Assembly (NCBI GenBank): GCA_035412805.1
Contig: DAONVO010000062.1
Span: 1-13,480, forward strand
Direction of reading: 5' to 3'
Origin: DTU018 sp029550685
GTDB lineage: Bacteria; Bacillota; Syntrophomonadia; Syntrophomonadales; Syntrophomonadaceae
DNA length: 13,480 nt
How positions within the stretch are numbered: the first letter of the stretch is position 1; every line of letters starts with the position of its first letter. The translations under genes and the position numbers were made by a program. The notes beneath the pieces were generated by a model, which was given only the letters and a program-made list of their open reading frames with translations, did not search any database and was not told where the DNA came from. Positions 1 to 6,758 of this stretch are shown one piece after another.

Positions 1-476
1 TCAAATACTTGGGTAACACTCAAGCATACTTTCTTGATTTCAGAGTCGCTGATTTTATCATCAGGATCCTCTAAAACTGGAACCGTTAAGTCTGCTTGGG
101 CTGCGGAACGAACCACAGTGCTGAATATCACTTTTATGTGAACTTTGAGGGAATTGTTTTTGGTGTAAATAATGTCATCAATAACACACTTAAAGTTACG
201 GGTGGTAAAGGATAGGTATGTTTCCTGGGGGGCGTATAAAGATATATTCTTATATATCTCAAACGGTATGGGATCCGAAAGGCGTTTATAATCCATAAAA
301 AGAGATAGGTAGCCTTTTATGGCTAATTTGAACTTGGCCTTTCGTTTATGTCCGGCACTGCTGCTAAGTGTTGTAACTACGTAACCAATTGCATTAGGAT
401 TGGAAGGACTTAGGATATAACCATTTTTGTCTGTTAGGAAACAATCGATTGTCGATAATCTGGTGTTGGACACCAC
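1..476 (-). CDS. Hypothetical protein, N-terminal part, cut by left edge
   Basis: An open frame on the minus strand runs without a stop from a TAA at 516-518 down to the window edge, about 170 codons, so the 3' end is missing. No ATG lies near its beginning. I chose the GTG at 474-476 because GGAG at 482-485 sits five bases upstream; the frame stays open for 13 codons above it, and other GTGs or a frameshift from the upstream frame are possible. The protein begins VVSNTRLSTIDCFLTDKNGY and has alternating hydrophobic residues, a segment IKGYLSLFMDYKR and a later HIKVIFSTVVRSAAQADLTV, which suggests a beta-rich structural or surface protein rather than an enzyme. No signal peptide or membrane segment is visible. 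It shares strand with the DUF4183 gene upstream, from which a terminator separates it. I do not recognise the family. Confidence 0.5.
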   Translation of the reverse strand, partial: MVSNTRLSTIDCFLTDKNGYILSPSNPNAIGYVVTTLSSSAGHKRKAKFKLAIKGYLSLFMDYKRLSDPIPFEIYKNISLYAPQETYLSFTTRNFKCVIDDIIYTKNNSLKVHIKVIFSTVVRSAAQADLTVPVLEDPDDKISDSEIKKVCLSVTQVF

Positions 477-622
477 TCTCACTCCAATTAATCTGTACAG
501 GTACCCACAGGATAATTAATGAGAATATAGAGGAGGATAAGTAAAAGCCTCTCGCCCTTTCATCAGCAAAATCATAAAAGGGCAAGACCCTGAATTTATC
601 GTCTTCTCACAGTTGAGTTTAA

Positions 623-655
623 AATAAAGGGTGTGCGCAAGGCCCACCCTTTATT
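623..655 (-). terminator. Rho-independent terminator after the DUF4183 gene
   Basis: Bases 623-633 pair perfectly with 645-655 (11 bp, core AAAGGGTG/CACCCTTT) around an 11-base loop. On the minus strand the stem runs into a TTATTTT-rich tail. It begins 5 bases beyond the stop codon of the DUF4183 gene at 660. Confidence 0.8.
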
Positions 656-659
656 ATAG

Positions 660-1031
660 TTAAGTAGTTATAGTAGTCTGAGTATCGGCTTCCGGCGCGA
701 AGTTAATTACTGACAAAATAATAGGGGAATCCTCGAGAATATCATCTGCGTCCTGGACTACCACGTTGTTGGTGGTAACCGAATATAAGCCTTCCTGTTG
801 CAAAACACCGTTTATAAACAATAAATAATAGCCATTATCCGTGGAAGGCAGTGTAATACTTGTTACAGGATCGCCCTGGTCATCTACAAAAGCAGTGGCC
901 GGAATAGTTAGGGTTCCTTCATCAACATGGGTTGGGTTCAAAGTGTAAAAATAATTTTCTATAACCGGCTTAGCACTAACAGTTGTTGTTGACTCGGCAC
1001 TAATGGCAAGTTTAAATAATGAAGCAGCCAT
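660..1031 (-). CDS. DUF4183 domain-containing protein
   Basis: A 123-residue protein matching the small DUF4183 family of Firmicutes. What can be seen: an N-terminal LFKLAISAESTTT segment, the ENYFYTLNPTHVDEGTLTI stretch (family members typically have a VxRYFYxLxP-like segment here), the GYYLLFINGVLQQEGLYSV core (family hallmark INGVLQ), and an ending IILSVINFAPEADTQTT. It is acidic, threonine-rich, and has no signal peptide or membrane helix. The ATG is preceded by AAGGGGAG at a normal distance. Members often occur in spore-formers, alone or attached to collagen-like repeats, and are thought of as surface or spore-associated; the molecular role is unknown. It is monocistronic, with its own terminator and a possible sigma-K-like promoter upstream. 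Confidence 0.85.
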   Translation of the reverse strand: MAASLFKLAISAESTTTVSAKPVIENYFYTLNPTHVDEGTLTIPATAFVDDQGDPVTSITLPSTDNGYYLLFINGVLQQEGLYSVTTNNVVVQDADDILEDSPIILSVINFAPEADTQTTITT

Positions 1032-1059
1032 GCTCTTCTCCCCTTAAATATCGTTTAAA

Positions 1060-1087
1060 TATAATATGTTGGGGAATATAAAGGGTT
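1060..1087 (-). promoter_or_regulatory. Possible sigma-K-like promoter for the DUF4183 gene
   Basis: On the minus strand, CATATTATA (1068-1060) fits the sigma-K -10 pattern CATAnnnTA, and AACC (1087-1084) fits the -35 pattern mACm; 16 bases lie between the AC and CATA. The -10 is about 30 bases upstream of the start codon. The motif is short and AT-rich sequence can give it by chance, so this is a candidate only. The same AT-rich stretch could also hold a sigma-A -10. Confidence 0.3.
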
Positions 1088-1340
1088 CTCCCTGACCAAT
1101 AGTTAGATTCTATCAACCTGGAGTCAACCTGTTTCGAAACAAGACGCCCTACAAACAGTATGGCAGGGTAGACGTATGATAGATGAAATGCCATAAAAAA
1201 CCCAAAACAGTACAAAACTCTGTTTGCCCACAGCATCGATTTCTATTGTAAACGTTAGCATAAAGGGAGCCAAGAAAGCCAAACACTCGCAGTAGAAGCA
1301 ATTATATAAGGGACTGAGGGGAGAATAATCGATAATAACC

Positions 1341-1372
1341 AGGCTCCCGGTATAATTGATAACCGGGAGCCT
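1341..1372 (-). terminator. Rho-independent terminator after the acyl-CoA ligase gene
   Basis: Bases 1341-1351 (AGGCTCCCGGT) pair perfectly with 1362-1372 around a 10-base AT-rich loop. On the minus strand the stem is followed by GGTTATTATCGATT, a weak T tract; on the plus strand by a short CTTTT. It lies 31 bases beyond the ligase stop codon. Confidence 0.75.
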
Positions 1373-1403
1373 GATAGCTTTTGTCATCGAATTTTCGATA
1401 ATA

Positions 1404-3035
1404 TCAGCTTTGTTGTTTAGCCAGTTCTCTTTGACGCAATGCATTGCGCATTGGCTTACCCACACTGGTACGGGGCAACTCATCAATAAATTCAACATGG
1501 GTAGGTACTTTATAGGGGGCCAGACTTTTCCGGCAGTGTTCTTTGACTTCATCTTCAGTCATAGTCTCACCGGGTTTTAATACGATGAAGGCTTTAGGTG
1601 TCTCGCCTCTCTTGGGATCTGGTATACCAATGGCACAGGCATCAAGTACTTTCGGGTGAGCATAGAGAACTTCATCTATCTCGCGGCAGAATACATTGAA
1701 TCCACTGCATAATATCATGTCTTTCTTACGGTCTACGATAGTAATATAACCATCCTCATCCATAGTAGCTATGTCACCGGTGTACAGCCATCCATCTCTC
1801 AGTGCAATGGCAGTTTCTTCGGGGTTTTTCCAGTAAGATTTCATAATCTGAGGCCCTTTGGCAATTAACTCCCCAGGTTCACCAGTGGGCATATCCTTAG
1901 TTCCAGTTTCCAAATCAACAATGCGAATATCCACGTCCGGCCAGGGAATACCTACACTGCCCACTTTTCGTTTAGTATACATGGGATTACAGGTCAATAC
2001 ATTTGAAGTCTCAGATAAACCATATCCTTCAGTAATTATTGCTCCAGACAGCCGTTCAAACTGGTTTAGCCCTTCAACTGCCAGTGGTGATGAACCGCAG
2101 ATCATGGCTTTGATCAATTTGATTTTTGAATTGCCGATTTCCGGGTGGTTGTTTAATCCATAAATCATAGCAGGAACGGCAGCAAAGTAATTAGGTTCAT
2201 GTTTGTTAATATTATGAAGGAGATTGTCAGGAGTGGGACCGTTGACCACAATGATGTTACCCCCGGCCACCATGTTAATATTGACACTGGTGTTAAATCC
2301 ATAAATATGATAGAGGGGCATAGCAGCCATTATCCTCATGTCCTCAGGTTTCTCATAGGGGGCATGAAACCAGTACATGTCCTGCCAAGCCATAGCTTCC
2401 AGGTTGGCATTGCTTAACATACAGCCCTTGGAAACTCCAGTTGTGCCGCCGGTGTATTGGAGCATTGCCAGATCTTCAGAAGCAACAGGTATATTGGGTT
2501 CTTCCTCAGCACCCCGGGATACAAAATCTTCGAACATAAACACGTTTTCGGCCGTATCAATTGAAGGAGCACCAGTATGGGAATTCAGAACGATCATATT
2601 CTTTATCAACGTATTGCCGCTTTTCATAATTTCCGTTACTTTGCTGGCAAAGCGATCCTCTACAAAAACAATGGTGGTTTCACTGTCGGAAAACTGGTGC
2701 GTCAATTCAGGAATGGTGTACATAGGGTTGGTAGGAACAATGGCGGCCCCAATCTTGTAGCAGGCTTGCAGGAGAATCACATACTCAGGAAGGTTTGTGC
2801 TCATTAGAGCGATCCGATCACCTTTTTGATAGTTAAGAGTAAGGATAGCATTGGCTGTTTTCCTGGCTAGTTTATTAGCCTCTGCATAGGTCAGCTGTTG
2901 GTCATCCCAGATCAAATAAGGCTTAGTAGGGTTCTTATCAGCCCACTCATTGAAATAGTCTTTCATAGGCTTGCCCGGGTAATCAATTGAGTGGGGAACA
3001 CCTTTGTCATAAAACTTGTACCATACGCGGTCCAT
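1404..3035 (-). CDS. AMP-forming long-chain-type acyl-CoA ligase (FadD-like)
   Basis: A 543-residue acyl-CoA synthetase of the ANL superfamily, close to the usual length. It activates a carboxylic acid with ATP to an acyl-adenylate and then to acyl-CoA, in the cytoplasm. Visible motifs: the P-loop YTGGTTGVSKG at 194-204; EGYGLSETS at 336-344; YTGD at 418-421; DRKKDMI from 435, whose arginine 436 normally contacts ATP; and the C-terminal catalytic lysine in TSVGKPMR (Lys527). The start is secure: AAAGGAGG lies about eight bases before the ATG. The substrate cannot be read; a medium or long-chain fatty acid is most likely, and an aromatic acid is possible. One oddity is GFNVFCREID at 445-454, where family members usually have a proline in place of Cys450. 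It is transcribed alone. Confidence 0.88.
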   Translation of the reverse strand: MDRVWYKFYDKGVPHSIDYPGKPMKDYFNEWADKNPTKPYLIWDDQQLTYAEANKLARKTANAILTLNYQKGDRIALMSTNLPEYVILLQACYKIGAAIVPTNPMYTIPELTHQFSDSETTIVFVEDRFASKVTEIMKSGNTLIKNMIVLNSHTGAPSIDTAENVFMFEDFVSRGAEEEPNIPVASEDLAMLQYTGGTTGVSKGCMLSNANLEAMAWQDMYWFHAPYEKPEDMRIMAAMPLYHIYGFNTSVNINMVAGGNIIVVNGPTPDNLLHNINKHEPNYFAAVPAMIYGLNNHPEIGNSKIKLIKAMICGSSPLAVEGLNQFERLSGAIITEGYGLSETSNVLTCNPMYTKRKVGSVGIPWPDVDIRIVDLETGTKDMPTGEPGELIAKGPQIMKSYWKNPEETAIALRDGWLYTGDIATMDEDGYITIVDRKKDMILCSGFNVFCREIDEVLYAHPKVLDACAIGIPDPKRGETPKAFIVLKPGETMTEDEVKEHCRKSLAPYKVPTHVEFIDELPRTSVGKPMRNALRQRELAKQQS

Positions 3036-3126
3036 TCTCTCGTCCTCCTTTACACGGTTTTTATTAATGGCGAATTTATACGCTATCCCCCTCTGTTACA
3101 GAGTATTTCCAGAATTTCGACAAATG

Positions 3127-3166
3127 ATTATATAATTCCTTGAAAAAAATTACGACAGCAATGTCG
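3127..3166 (-). promoter_or_regulatory. Candidate promoter and operator upstream of the acyl-CoA ligase
   Basis: On the minus strand a TATAAT (plus bases 3127-3132) lies about 92 bases before the ligase start. At the matching -35 position sits an inverted repeat CGACA-GCAA-TGTCG (3153-3166) rather than a good -35 hexamer, as expected of a site where a regulator would act. Further CGACAAAT copies occur at 3118-3125 and 3218-3225. The regulator is unknown. Confidence 0.35.
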
Positions 3167-3322
3167 AAACATGTACATATGAGCGCGAAATTGCGGTATT
3201 ACTTGGCATAAAATGACGACAAATCCATATGGATGGTACGGTCTAGTAATGAACCTCTGATTCTAAAACCGAATTGATAGGTTCCCAAATGGCTGACCTT
3301 GGACCGGTAAGATAAAAAGAGT

Positions 3323-3356
3323 AAGGCAGGGGAGACCCATGGTTTCACCCTGCCTT
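3323..3356 (-). terminator. Terminator after the aminotransferase gene, possibly bidirectional
   Basis: Bases 3323-3331 (AAGGCAGGG) pair with 3348-3356, with a partly pairing inner part around CCATGG. On the minus strand the tail is ACTCTTTTTAT, and on the plus strand TTTTATATT. It lies about 115 bases past the aminotransferase stop codon, with no other minus-strand gene between. Confidence 0.65.
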
Positions 3357-3469
3357 TTATATTGGCCTGCCTGACCTGACATCCGACACGGTGTATCTGT
3401 ACTAAAGCTTGCTGATACCAACTAATTTGCTTTTCAACTCAGTTAATGGTCAAGAACAGGTTCAAAGCT

Positions 3470-4657
3470 TTATTTTAAGCCCAATTCATCAGCCAACTGC
3501 TGAAAAACCGGCAGTGAGTTTTCAATGATTTTGCGATCCACACAATAGGAGATGCGGAAATAACCAGGCTTACCGAATGATGTTCCTGGAACAACCAGCA
3601 AATTCTTCTTTTGCGCCATCTGAACGAATTCCATTTCATCAGGAGTAGGACTTTGCGGGAACAAGTAGAAGGCTCCCTGAGGTTTGACAATTTTGTAGCC
3701 CATATCGGTAAGTGAATTGTAGAATAGATCCCGCTTATCCTGATAGGCTGCAATATCCACTGATTCCCTCTGCAATCTGGCTACCAGGCGCTGCATCAAA
3801 GCAGGAGCATTTACATAGCCCAACACCCGGTTGGCTAAAGTTAAAGCCCCCATCAGCAGGTCCACTTCAGGAATATCAGGATTGGCTGCTAAATAACCAA
3901 TGCGCTCACCGGGCAAAGCCAGGTCTTTGCTATGGGAAGTAACCAATATGCTATTGCGTACGTGCTTAAATACAGGCGGAACCTCAACGCCATCATAGGC
4001 GATTTTGGCGTAGGGTTCATCCGAGATTACATATATAGGACGGCCATATTTTTCACTGGCTGTTTGCAATACGGTATTCAAGGCTTCCAGAGAGGAGGCA
4101 GTATAAATGACCCCGGTGGGATTATTGGGAGTATTAATTATAACAGCACGGGTATGGGGATTTACAGCCTCTTCGATGGCAGCAATATCGATCTGAAAAT
4201 CTTCCTGGGTATCTACGATACGGTGAACCCCACCATGATTGGCGATATAGAATTTGTATTCTACAAAAAAGGGTGCCAGGATAATCACTTCATCTCCGGG
4301 ATCAAGGATAGCTTTCAGGGCACAGTTAAGAGCACCGCTGGCTCCCACTGTCATAATGACGTGTTCACCTGTTACAGGTTTGCCGCTTTTTTCGGCCAGC
4401 ACTTCAGCTATGGCAGAACGCGTCTCCATATACCCAGCATTACTCATATAACGGTGCATACCTGGTACAGGATTTAGTGCCAGTTCCCGCAAACCATCCA
4501 GAAAAGCTTGGGGAGGTTCCAGATTTGGGTTGCCGAGAGAAAAATCATAGACTTTATCCTCGCCGTAAATCTTCTTGAGACGTTCACCTTCCTCAAACAT
4601 CTTACGGATCAAGGACGAACCACCCATTTGTTCTTTCATGGCACGTGCAATGGTCAT
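3470..4657 (-). CDS. PLP-dependent aminotransferase, class I/II (AspC-like)
   Basis: A 395-residue fold-type I aminotransferase of full length. It moves an amino group between an amino acid and a 2-oxo acid, using pyridoxal phosphate, in the cytoplasm. Visible features: TPNNPTG at 176-182; the cofactor-ring aspartate in SDEPYAKI (Asp213); the Schiff-base lysine in SHSKDLALPGERIGY (Lys244) followed by the phosphate-binding arginine of the ERIGY motif; and FRIS near the C-terminus, with Arg368 as the likely binder of the substrate carboxylate. GAFYLFP at 328-334 is also typical. The ATG is preceded by AAAGGAGA about nine bases upstream. The substrate cannot be told from sequence; aspartate, aromatic or alanine-type donors are all possible. 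It diverges from the MarR-type gene. A decayed copy of its 5' end lies at 6356-6471. Confidence 0.88.
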   Translation of the reverse strand: MTIARAMKEQMGGSSLIRKMFEEGERLKKIYGEDKVYDFSLGNPNLEPPQAFLDGLRELALNPVPGMHRYMSNAGYMETRSAIAEVLAEKSGKPVTGEHVIMTVGASGALNCALKAILDPGDEVIILAPFFVEYKFYIANHGGVHRIVDTQEDFQIDIAAIEEAVNPHTRAVIINTPNNPTGVIYTASSLEALNTVLQTASEKYGRPIYVISDEPYAKIAYDGVEVPPVFKHVRNSILVTSHSKDLALPGERIGYLAANPDIPEVDLLMGALTLANRVLGYVNAPALMQRLVARLQRESVDIAAYQDKRDLFYNSLTDMGYKIVKPQGAFYLFPQSPTPDEMEFVQMAQKKNLLVVPGTSFGKPGYFRISYCVDRKIIENSLPVFQQLADELGLK

Positions 4658-4775
4658 AGATATGCTTCTCCTTTACTCTTTAGATATATCCATATTTTAA
4701 CCTAATTTACCAGCTTTCTGTACTGTGATAAAGCCAGCGAGCTGTTAATAATTTATAAACACTGAAAAAATGACT

Positions 4776-4810
4776 TTGCATAAATGGAAGTATATTGGTA
4801 ATATAATTAC
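4776..4810 (+). promoter_or_regulatory. Promoter and possible MarR operator
   Basis: TTGCAT (4776-4781) is followed after 17 bases by TAATAT (4799-4804), and a perfect TATAAT overlaps at 4802-4807. Over the -10 lies the inverted repeat GTAAT-ATA-ATTAC (4798-4810), followed by a direct repeat of TACGAAA at 4811-4824. MarR proteins commonly bind palindromes over their own promoter, so autoregulation is plausible but not shown. Confidence 0.45.
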
Positions 4811-4844
4811 TACGAAATACGAAATATATGTGAGGTGAGATAAA

Positions 4845-5312
4845 TTGAATGAGACCAGATTGGGCCCTGGTTTTATGGAGACCCTGGAGGAGAATTTTCC
4901 TTTTTTTCTGGAACAAATTAAACATTTAGCTAATCCACCTGAGCCTGAAATTGAGGTATCTCGACTTGAACTATTTGCTATTCTCCTGCTCAAACAAGCT
5001 AAGACTTGCAATATGGGGACGTTGGCCAAAGGATTGTCTGTTCCGATGAGTACTGCTACCGGAATTGCCGAACGCTTGGAAAAGAAAGGTTTGATTCTCC
5101 GGACCAAATCGGAAGAAGACCGCAGGGCTATCATTTTGCAGCTCCAAACCAAAGGGGAAGAACTGGTGGCGAAGTATTTCCAGCATATAGGAGCGCTGAT
5201 TGCCGGGTGGAAATCTAACTTAACTCCGGAGGAATTCGAGATATTCTCGATATTGCTTCGGAAGATGCTGGCTGGAAACCAGAATAAAAAATTATTACGA
5301 GTAGTGAAATAA
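4845..5312 (+). CDS. MarR family transcriptional regulator
   Basis: A 155-residue winged-helix regulator of normal MarR length. The DNA-binding part runs from about residue 38 to 105: helix region SRLELFAILLLK, the recognition helix PMSTATGIAERLEKKGLI at 67-84, and the wing with SEEDRRAIILQLQTKG, which keeps the DRR residues typical of the family. The flanking helices (5-30 and 105-150) would form the dimer interface. The start is TTG: GAGGTGAG lies five bases upstream and no ATG fits. It diverges from the aminotransferase and ends 20 bases before the truncated hydrolase gene, so it likely controls that operon and perhaps the aminotransferase. The ligand is unknown. Confidence 0.85.
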   Translation: MNETRLGPGFMETLEENFPFFLEQIKHLANPPEPEIEVSRLELFAILLLKQAKTCNMGTLAKGLSVPMSTATGIAERLEKKGLILRTKSEEDRRAIILQLQTKGEELVAKYFQHIGALIAGWKSNLTPEEFEIFSILLRKMLAGNQNKKLLRVVK

Positions 5313-5332
5313 AATAAAGGGTGGGGGATAAC

Positions 5333-5716
5333 ATGAAGTGTGATTTGGTTACGGTGAGAACTCAGGATGGGGTTGTTTTGCATGGAGCTTGGTACGAAGG
5401 CCAGCTAGATAAACCGGCTGTAATACTACTGCCAGGAGCGGCTGTGAATTTCTACTCAGGCTTGGGGGCATTTCTTCCGGCTATGCTGGCTGAAAAGGGT
5501 TTCGCCTGCTTAAGCATTAATCACCGGGGACACGACCTGGCTACAGCACCTGATCCGATTAACCCTCGGGTAATTGGCGGATTATATGATTGTTTTGAGG
5601 ATTGCATTCATGATATAAGTGCCATGATTAAATTTCTTGGTGATAAAGGTGCTACTCGAATTGTATTAGCCGGCCACAGTCAGGCGGCGGTTAAGATACT
5701 TTTCTATTACCGATAG
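5333..5716 (+). pseudogene. Alpha/beta hydrolase, truncated after the nucleophile elbow
   Basis: The 127 residues from the ATG at 5333 (a GTG at 5321 is also in frame) are the N-terminal half of an alpha/beta hydrolase. They include the oxyanion-side loop ILLPGAAVNFYSG at 31-43, a NHRGHDLA segment at 63-70, and the nucleophile elbow AGHSQA with Ser116, where the last position is Ala rather than the usual Gly. The frame then ends KILFYYR-stop. Family members are usually 250-300 residues and carry the catalytic acid and histidine in the missing half, so this product cannot have a complete catalytic triad. The sequence after 5716 has stops in the same frame and no hydrolase character, so the 3' half has been deleted rather than cut by one mutation. 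It is 20 bases downstream of the MarR gene and probably formed an operon with it. Confidence 0.75.
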
Positions 5717-5775
5717 GGTCTCTAATTGTTGAATGGTTAAATAGACTCAATGACTAGCAAACTTTTATAATTAAT

Positions 5776-6225
5776 TCAATAAACCTTCTGCTGAAGCCAG
5801 GTAACAGACATGATATTACCTCCTTCCCGTTCATCACACTCGGTTTGCTGGCTGGCAATGTATCCAGCCAGAATCACAATATCATAGCCGTTCTCTTTGA
5901 GCACAGATTGGTTAATATCTCCAACTGTGAATTCACACCTGTCTTGTAGGCCGTATGCTAATGCTTTTTCAACAGCATATTCAATGAATTCCTGTATAAG
6001 ATTGCTCCCTTTTACTTTACATCCAAAGGCTCGGGCCAATTTAATGCTATCCGCACCTTTCCCACAATCTAGATCAAGTATCCTGGTATTGTATGTCACT
6101 TCAATGTGCTGTTCAATTAGGTGGATTATATCCGCGGGTATTGCACCCAGTTCCCGCAAGTCCTGCATGTAAATAAGGGAGATGGGGAAGGATTTCAACA
6201 GATTCGTCAGATAGTGATTGGGCAA
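5776..6225 (-). pseudogene. Class I SAM-dependent methyltransferase with internal deletion
   Basis: A 149-residue open frame with a TTG start and only a weak ribosome site. The N-terminal 119 residues match a class I methyltransferase: a helical start DLRELGAIPADIIHLIEQHI, motif I ILDLDCGKG at 49-57, KVKGSNLIQEFIEYA after strand 2, CEFTVGDINQ at 97-106, and YDIVILA at 114-120. It then jumps to a tail ending NIMSVTWLQQKVY, which resembles the extreme C-terminus of this kind of enzyme. About 100 middle residues are missing against the usual length near 250. Two SAM-binding positions are also altered: the usual Gly of LDLGCG is Asp53, and the ribose-binding acid after strand 2 is Asn75. I read it as a decayed gene kept in frame by chance; a short functional protein is unlikely. 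It converges on the truncated hydrolase. Confidence 0.65.
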
Positions 6226-6758
6226 GCTTTTCTCTTATATTGGTTATGGTGGGGCCCCTCTCTTTTCAAAACAAGCAGCTGCATGTTTATTTATTAAAAG
6301 AACCTTCCTAAATTAACCCTGTTGCCTCATATGTATCAAAATAAGACAAGAAAATAAAATCAAAGACTTTATCCTCTACATAAATCTTCTTGAGACGTTT
6401 ACCTTCTTCAAACATCTTGCGGATCAAGGACGAACCCCCATTTATTCTTTCATGGCACGTGCAATGGTCATGCAGGCTCACGGTCATGATAATACCTTAT
6501 AGATCAGCTGCTACAGTGCCAATAGACAACTGCCGGATAGAGACTGAAGCATAGGAGGAGGAAATTGTCGTCGGTTTTGTCAAAAGCAATGTAGCACCAC
6601 CCTTGCTAAATTCCCATATCATAAATTACCTGAAATTACCTCTGCAGGTTATTGAAGGATGAATACACTTGTAAATTGCGGGAATAAACCAAAATTACAG
6701 GCGGAGCAATAAGTAAGTCTAAAAAAGATTTTCATGGATAAAGGAATGATGTTATACC
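6226..6758. other. Gene-poor interval with remnants
   Basis: Between the methyltransferase remnant and the holin gene lie 533 bases with no intact gene. The only recognisable content is the aminotransferase remnant at 6356-6471. A strong ribosome-site-like AGGAGGAGG at 6553-6561 precedes a TTG that opens only nine sense codons plus one ATG before a stop (6565-6594), which may mark the start of a lost gene. A 17-codon frame at 6659-6712 shows no sign of being real. Confidence 0.55.
6356..6471 (-). pseudogene. Decayed duplicate of the aminotransferase 5' end
   Basis: This segment matches the first 38 or so codons of the intact aminotransferase gene (4541-4657) on the same strand. By eye I count eight substitutions and one single-base deletion in 117 positions. 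It starts MTIARAMKE and then has TAA where the intact gene has CAA (codon 10); the deleted base follows two codons later. Both flanks differ from the intact locus: the upstream ribosome site AAAGGAGA is gone and the rest of the coding region is absent. It cannot be expressed as an aminotransferase. Confidence 0.85.

Larger units (their letters stand above)
1032..1403. other. Gene-free interval between DUF4183 and acyl-CoA ligase genes
   Basis: The 372 bases hold the DUF4183 promoter region at one end and the ligase terminator at the other. In between, the clearest element is a perfect 12-bp palindrome TGTTTCGAAACA at 1130-1141, a plausible operator. Open frames that cross this stretch lack ribosome sites and show no recognisable protein character. 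Confidence 0.6.
3036..3469. other. Gene-free interval between acyl-CoA ligase and aminotransferase genes
   Basis: These 434 bases contain the ligase promoter region (about 3100-3230), including the CGACA repeats and an ATGTACAT palindrome at 3171-3178, and the aminotransferase terminator near 3340. I see no coding sequence. Confidence 0.6.

Noticed and set aside
1124..1552. 142-codon minus-strand frame across the ligase C-terminus and its terminator
   Set aside because: It overlaps the ligase gene in another frame, passes through the terminator hairpin, has no ribosome site and shows no domain.
3932..4477. 181-codon plus-strand frame antisense to the aminotransferase
   Set aside because: It is a shadow of a clearly real gene with all catalytic motifs on the other strand.
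6226..6758. Possible insertion sequence in the decay zone
   Set aside because: No terminal inverted repeats, target duplication or transposase sequence could be found; the only identifiable piece is the aminotransferase remnant.
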